Part shown: positions 4,893 through 7,974 of the stretch, piece after piece
Position numbering within the stretch: position 1 is the first letter of the stretch
How the letters are laid out: each line of letters opens with the position of its first letter
NCBI GenBank assembly: GCA_023473205.1
Contig: JAMCYY010000010.1
Location: 1 to 7,974, forward strand
Direction: 5' to 3'
DNA length: 7,974 nucleotides
Source of the DNA: Patescibacteria group bacterium
GTDB lineage: Bacteria > Patescibacteriota > Microgenomatia > UM-FILTER-40-11
Made by a program: the position numbers and the translations under genes
The notes under the pieces: generated by a model
Told to the model about the DNA's origin: nothing
The model's database searches: none
Seen by the model: only the letters and a program-made list of their open reading frames with translations

Positions 4893-7811
4893 TTACCTCG
4901 CAAAGCCATTAATCCAATAACCCAGATCCTGTCTGTCAACTTTGCCGTCGCAGTTAAAATCAGCTGAACTTCCTTGTAAAATTTTACCACTAACAAATTG
5001 ATTGATCCAATAATTTAAGTCAGCCCGGTCAATACTTGAGTTGCAATCAGCATTGCCGGAAAGTTTGTTGGGTACGCCTGAAGGGCAGGGACAAGATGAA
5101 GGTGAGTCCGGTTCGGCTGGGGAACAAGGGTAAATAATCGTGGCATTGCAATAGTCAGAGATACCGGCTGCATTTTTAAATCTGACCCAAACTTTTGAAT
5201 TAGACCAACCATTTATTTTCCAATTGTCAATTTGGGAATTATAATTTTGCCATTCTCCTTCAGTTTGGCCGTCATTCCAAATTTTCATTTGTGATGCATC
5301 TTGAGAGTTAAGTTGAAGATTGACTAATTGGTTAGGATCGGAAGTGCAAGAATTACTATTGTTTATCTTAATAGAACAAGTTGGCGGGGCAATGGTTGGT
5401 GGTTGAATATAATCTACCCAAATTGGTGAAGCCCAAGCCATATCCGGACGGCCGGGATTTTGTGGATCAGAAGAAATCTGAGTGACTCGAAGATAATAAA
5501 AAGCGGAACGGTTAAAGTCAGGATCTTCCCAGGTAAATTCACTTTTTTTATCATTTATTTTTCCTTTGGAGGCGGCGTCATAAACAACCGGGAAAGGGGA
5601 TTTAGGATCATAATTGCCGGTAGCACCCTTAACAATTTCGACGTTAATTAAACGTTTCGTCCCCACGATATTAATGTTAAACTTAGGAGAGATACTGGCT
5701 TGGATTTCATCACCTAAAAGATACTGTTTTTGATTGCTTTCCGCGGAAAATTCCAGTAAGATCCTTTCGCCGGTAGTGGCGTAAGTATGCCTTTGTCTAA
5801 AAGCAGAAAAAAGACTTTCTTTGGTTAAATTGGGGAGATAAACTGCGGTTAATCCTCCTCGATAACAAAGGGAAGAATTACAAATTGCCTGAGAAGAGGC
5901 ACTATTAGCAGATTTAGAGGCTTTTTTTGTTCCTCCTGGAAAGGTATAAAAATGGTCATCCGAACCACCTGTGAAACCTAATCGGTAGCCTTTAGCTAAA
6001 GCTGTTTGGACATTAAAAATATTGGTGGGGGTAAGGCACCCTGGACTTGGAAATTGGCAGTCAAAACGATTACTAAAATTAGGATCGATGTCAGCGGAAA
6101 TTGGTGGTTCAAAATAGCGGTCGTCTCGGAGATTGACAGTTGAGGTTTGACCGGCTTCTTGTCCATGTCTCAAAGGGTTATTAAAATATTCACCACTTCC
6201 TTGTTCAGAATAAATTTCCACTAATTTTTCTAACTCAGAGTTAAAATAATTTAAACGAGCAGTTCCTTCCACCGGCCATTGCCAGGTACTGCCGCCGCTT
6301 GCCCAGCTAACGTGATGAGGAATGGCAATTGCCTGACTTTGTGTGAGTTTAGTCAAATTTTGGCCGGTAAATAATTCCTGGGCGTTATTTAAACCGATTA
6401 AAGCCGAAGTTGTTTGTGGGCCGCGATTTTCGCAGGGGTTGACGCCATCGGCAGTATAGAAATGCCGGTTTTTGGGATAGAAGACAGGACTATTATCGTT
6501 TTCAAAATAAAGGTTAATATCACCGCCGGTAAAAACGCCAAAACTCATTTCGTAGCCGGTAAGAGTTAAAAATTCTCCGGGTTGATTAAAAAGAGAATTG
6601 ACGTTTTTTATGGTTGACCATTCGCTGTCAGTTAACCAATGAGAGTGATCCGAAGCCGCGGCAAAATCTAAGGAAACGGTTCGTTTGGCTGTATCATAAA
6701 GTTTATAAAGTGAGAAAACTCCATCCGATTGAAGAGAATGAACATGAAATTCCCCCCAATAAGGTTTTAGCGAGAGATTGTCTTCAATTTTTAAAGGATT
6801 GCTTTCTGCAGCAGTAACGCTGCCGGTAGAATCCTGAACTGCAAGGGTAAGAGTTCCGGAGGCTCTAGGAGTCAGATTAAAGGTTTTTAAACCGCCGTCG
6901 GCTTCGGTAAAGGTGTAACTTGCCGGTAATCCATCGATTGGCAACGAGGAAGAATTAGTAATCTTGACTGTGCCGCGATAAGAAATGGCTAAATTACCAT
7001 ACAAGTCGCGCGCTTTGATGATTAATTTAAGACTTTGATCCTTGACTCCTTTGGACGGTAAAACTGCTTCTAGATAACTTGCTGTCTGAGGAAGAACTTT
7101 TAAACTGGGAAATTGATTAATAAAGCTCCCAATGCTGTCGCCGGTGCCGTCAACAGCAATAAGGAATTTATAAGATTGATCTACTCCTTTAACATTTTCG
7201 TATTGGGCAAGAATAAAAGGTGAATAAAAAAAGGTGTTAGTGATATTACCATTGATTCTGATAACTCGGCCTGGAGCCAAGCCTTCATTTGGAACTCCGA
7301 TTCTAACTAGTCCAGCTCTCAAATTACCCGGATTATAAAAGCCTTCTCCTGTTCGAATACAAGAGTGGGTTTCTTGACACTGATAATTATTTAAACTTTG
7401 ACTAGGATTAGTAATTCTGTCAGTTAAAGAAATTTCTACTTCAGAAGAGTTATTTTTTAAGAGGTCGGCCGTTAAAGAGAAATCTTTAGGAATAAACAAT
7501 AAAATTGCTCCATTGGGAGCAATTCCTTGTGAACCAACAGTGAAATCAATTTTCAAAGTAGCGGTTTCACCGACAAAAATTTCTGCTGTTTGGGGATTGT
7601 CAACTGTTCCGCGGGATGTAGTAATTTTTGTAATTATCGCTGAACCGGCTCCGTCTCTTGGATCACTTTCGGGACTGCAACTCCAGCCAGGGTTAACCGC
7701 GGCATTTACTTCTTTATTGAGAGTAACGATTATTTTTGCGTCATTTGTTTGGCACAATAATAAAGCTAGCGCCAATAAGGATAGTGATAAAGGTAAAATA
7801 AAACGTTTCAT
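4893..7811 (-). CDS. Exported PHP/CehA-type metallohydrolase with Ig-like modules and a C-terminal dockerin
   Basis: 972 residues from ATG at 7811. An ATG at 7877 is in frame but lies upstream of the predicted promoter, while 7811 gives a clean signal peptide (MKRFILPLSLSLLALALLL). In order: a beta-rich region (about 40-240); an Ig/filamin-like domain (about 245-345, with YTFTEADGGLKTFNLTPRASGT); a PHP-superfamily domain like DUF3604 and CehA/McbA (about 350-690); a beta region; an Ig-like domain (808-897); a CxCPSG linker; and a dockerin (917-971). Metal-binding candidates are H356 and H358 (FHVHSLQSDG), D388 and H389 (SDHSH), H499 and H500 (PHH), E536 (SEQGS), and D618, D619 and H620 (GSDDH). 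RHTYATTGERI (674-684) is the usual end of the domain. PHP enzymes hydrolyse phosphoesters and CehA hydrolyses the carbamate ester carbaryl; the substrate here is unknown. LALLLC is not a proper lipobox. The dockerin implies assembly with a cohesin partner outside the cell. It is probably the first gene from its own promoter, followed by the glycoside hydrolase and DUF2207. Confidence 0.85.
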   Translation of the reverse strand: MKRFILPLSLSLLALALLLCQTNDAKIIVTLNKEVNAAVNPGWSCSPESDPRDGAGSAIITKITTSRGTVDNPQTAEIFVGETATLKIDFTVGSQGIAPNGAILLFIPKDFSLTADLLKNNSSEVEISLTDRITNPSQSLNNYQCQETHSCIRTGEGFYNPGNLRAGLVRIGVPNEGLAPGRVIRINGNITNTFFYSPFILAQYENVKGVDQSYKFLIAVDGTGDSIGSFINQFPSLKVLPQTASYLEAVLPSKGVKDQSLKLIIKARDLYGNLAISYRGTVKITNSSSLPIDGLPASYTFTEADGGLKTFNLTPRASGTLTLAVQDSTGSVTAAESNPLKIEDNLSLKPYWGEFHVHSLQSDGVFSLYKLYDTAKRTVSLDFAAASDHSHWLTDSEWSTIKNVNSLFNQPGEFLTLTGYEMSFGVFTGGDINLYFENDNSPVFYPKNRHFYTADGVNPCENRGPQTTSALIGLNNAQELFTGQNLTKLTQSQAIAIPHHVSWASGGSTWQWPVEGTARLNYFNSELEKLVEIYSEQGSGEYFNNPLRHGQEAGQTSTVNLRDDRYFEPPISADIDPNFSNRFDCQFPSPGCLTPTNIFNVQTALAKGYRLGFTGGSDDHFYTFPGGTKKASKSANSASSQAICNSSLCYRGGLTAVYLPNLTKESLFSAFRQRHTYATTGERILLEFSAESNQKQYLLGDEIQASISPKFNINIVGTKRLINVEIVKGATGNYDPKSPFPVVYDAASKGKINDKKSEFTWEDPDFNRSAFYYLRVTQISSDPQNPGRPDMAWASPIWVDYIQPPTIAPPTCSIKINNSNSCTSDPNQLVNLQLNSQDASQMKIWNDGQTEGEWQNYNSQIDNWKINGWSNSKVWVRFKNAAGISDYCNATIIYPCSPAEPDSPSSCPCPSGVPNKLSGNADCNSSIDRADLNYWINQFVSGKILQGSSADFNCDGKVDRQDLGYWINGFAR
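5137..5159. repeat. 23-nt segment repeated inverted at the window's right end
   Basis: These bases are the exact reverse complement of 7952-7974. Here they are ordinary coding sequence of the PHP hydrolase, reading SDYCNAT at the end of an Ig-like domain, so this is the native copy. Confidence 0.9.
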
Positions 7812-7879
7812 TGATTCATTGTTACATTGCTTCATTTTTATTATACTGATTTTTCCAACAATTGAGCAATGAAACAATG
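7809..7879. repeat. Inverted repeat of 8-nt period units around the PHP hydrolase promoter
   Basis: The arm at 7859-7879 on the plus strand has units CAATTGAG, CAATGAAA, CAATG. The arm at 7809-7829 read on the minus strand has CAATGTAA, CAATGAAT, CAATG. The two arms match at 17 of 21 positions and flank a 29-nt centre. One arm contains the start codon and the other overlaps the candidate -35. If transcription starts near 7833 the RNA does not contain both arms, so the dyad would act as a DNA operator or is a repeat element. It could also serve as a weak terminator for the upstream dockerin gene. Confidence 0.55.
7840..7869 (-). promoter_or_regulatory. Sigma-70-like promoter for the PHP hydrolase cluster
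   Basis: On the minus strand a perfect TATAAT -10 (7845 to 7840) follows a weak TTGCTC -35 (7869 to 7864) with an 18-nt spacer. Transcription would start near 7833, about 20 bases before ATG at 7811. The -10 is strong evidence and the -35 is weak (three of six). It lies in the 73-nt gap after the upstream dockerin gene. Confidence 0.5.
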
Positions 7880-7884
7880 GTTAT

Positions 7885-7956
7885 TTATCTTGCGAATCCA
7901 TTAATCCAATAACCCAAGTCTTGGCGGTCAACCGTACCATCACAATTAAAATCTGA
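7885..7956 (-). CDS. Tail of a third dockerin protein (partial, broken at the window end)
   Basis: Reading toward TAA at 7885-7887 the frame gives SDFNCDGTVDRQDLGYW, then INGFAR. This is the second calcium loop of a dockerin and nearly identical to those at the ends of the PHP hydrolase and the glycoside hydrolase. Upstream, dockerin similarity stops at 7951-7953 and an in-frame TAG appears at 7957-7959, inside the 23 bases that copy part of the PHP gene. The true upstream sequence is therefore probably missing rather than the gene being this short. It is in the same direction as the rest of the cluster and would be its first visible member. The catalytic part cannot be known. Confidence 0.7.
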   Translation of the reverse strand, partial: SDFNCDGTVDRQDLGYWINGFAR

Positions 7957-7974
7957 CTATTGCAATGCCACGAT
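7952..7974. repeat. Inverted copy of an internal PHP-gene segment at the window edge
   Basis: The last 23 bases equal the reverse complement of 5137-5159. They reproduce the sense sequence for SDYCNAT on the opposite strand and interrupt the third dockerin. A short overlap (TCTGA) lies at the junction. This is most simply an assembly fold-back or a branching k-mer at a contig end; a real inversion breakpoint is the alternative. Confidence 0.8.

Noticed and set aside
7749..7811. Lipoprotein signal (LALLLC) in the PHP hydrolase
   Set aside because: The position before Cys is Leu rather than Gly, Ala or Ser, so it does not fit a lipobox.
7812..7877. Longer start for the PHP hydrolase at ATG 7877 (or 7835)
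   Set aside because: Both starts lie upstream of or at the predicted transcription start and add polar residues before an otherwise clean signal peptide. The extension is repeat-derived.
1..7974. Reassigned genetic code (UGA as glycine), as in some candidate phyla
   Set aside because: No in-frame TGA occurs in more than 2000 codons of clear coding sequence, and glycine sites use GGN.
1..7974. CRISPR array, tRNA or rRNA genes
   Set aside because: No regularly spaced direct repeats with spacers and no cloverleaf or conserved rRNA stretches were seen on reading.

Overview
The window has about 40% G+C (by eye) and reads with the standard bacterial code: genes stop on TAA or TAG and no in-frame TGA interrupts the long genes. 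It probably comes from an uncultivated bacterium of the candidate phyla radiation (Patescibacteria, perhaps Microgenomates-like). I infer this from the compact gene order, the secreted dockerin proteins, the weak Shine-Dalgarno signals in the minus-strand genes and short palindromes inserted in-frame in genes. No marker gene here proves it.

Layout. The left end holds two plus-strand genes: the last 46 codons of an unrecognised gene (2-142), then a coupled 479-codon gene (136-1575). The latter encodes a single-pass membrane protein whose outer part looks like a divergent sortase domain and also carries an LPVTG motif. It converges on a minus-strand cluster, and an AT-rich inverted repeat lies between the two stop codons. 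Read in its own direction from the right end, the minus-strand cluster has the tail of a dockerin gene (cut by the window edge), a large exported PHP/CehA-type metallohydrolase with Ig-like modules and a dockerin, a secreted clan GH-A-like glycoside hydrolase with a dockerin, and a DUF2207 membrane protein. A promoter-like -10 element lies just upstream of the PHP gene. The 37-87 nt gaps between the following genes suggest one operon.

How they may work together. Three consecutive genes end in near-identical type I dockerins, modules that bind cohesins and so assemble exported enzymes on a scaffold. No cohesin is encoded here, so the partner must lie elsewhere. DUF2207 is a membrane protein of unknown function. 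The sortase-like protein faces the same compartment but belongs to the opposing transcription unit, so a link is only positional.

Non-coding structure is the richest part. The DUF2207 and glycoside hydrolase genes share almost the same leader and signal-peptide start, and the glycoside hydrolase copy has gained two insertions relative to the other: a 49-bp double palindrome before the start codon and a roughly 20-bp palindromic repeat inside the signal peptide. A second copy of that repeat sits in-frame in the DUF2207 gene. The last 23 bases of the window are an inverted exact copy of an internal segment of the PHP gene and break the third dockerin. This looks like an assembly fold-back at a contig end or a real rearrangement.
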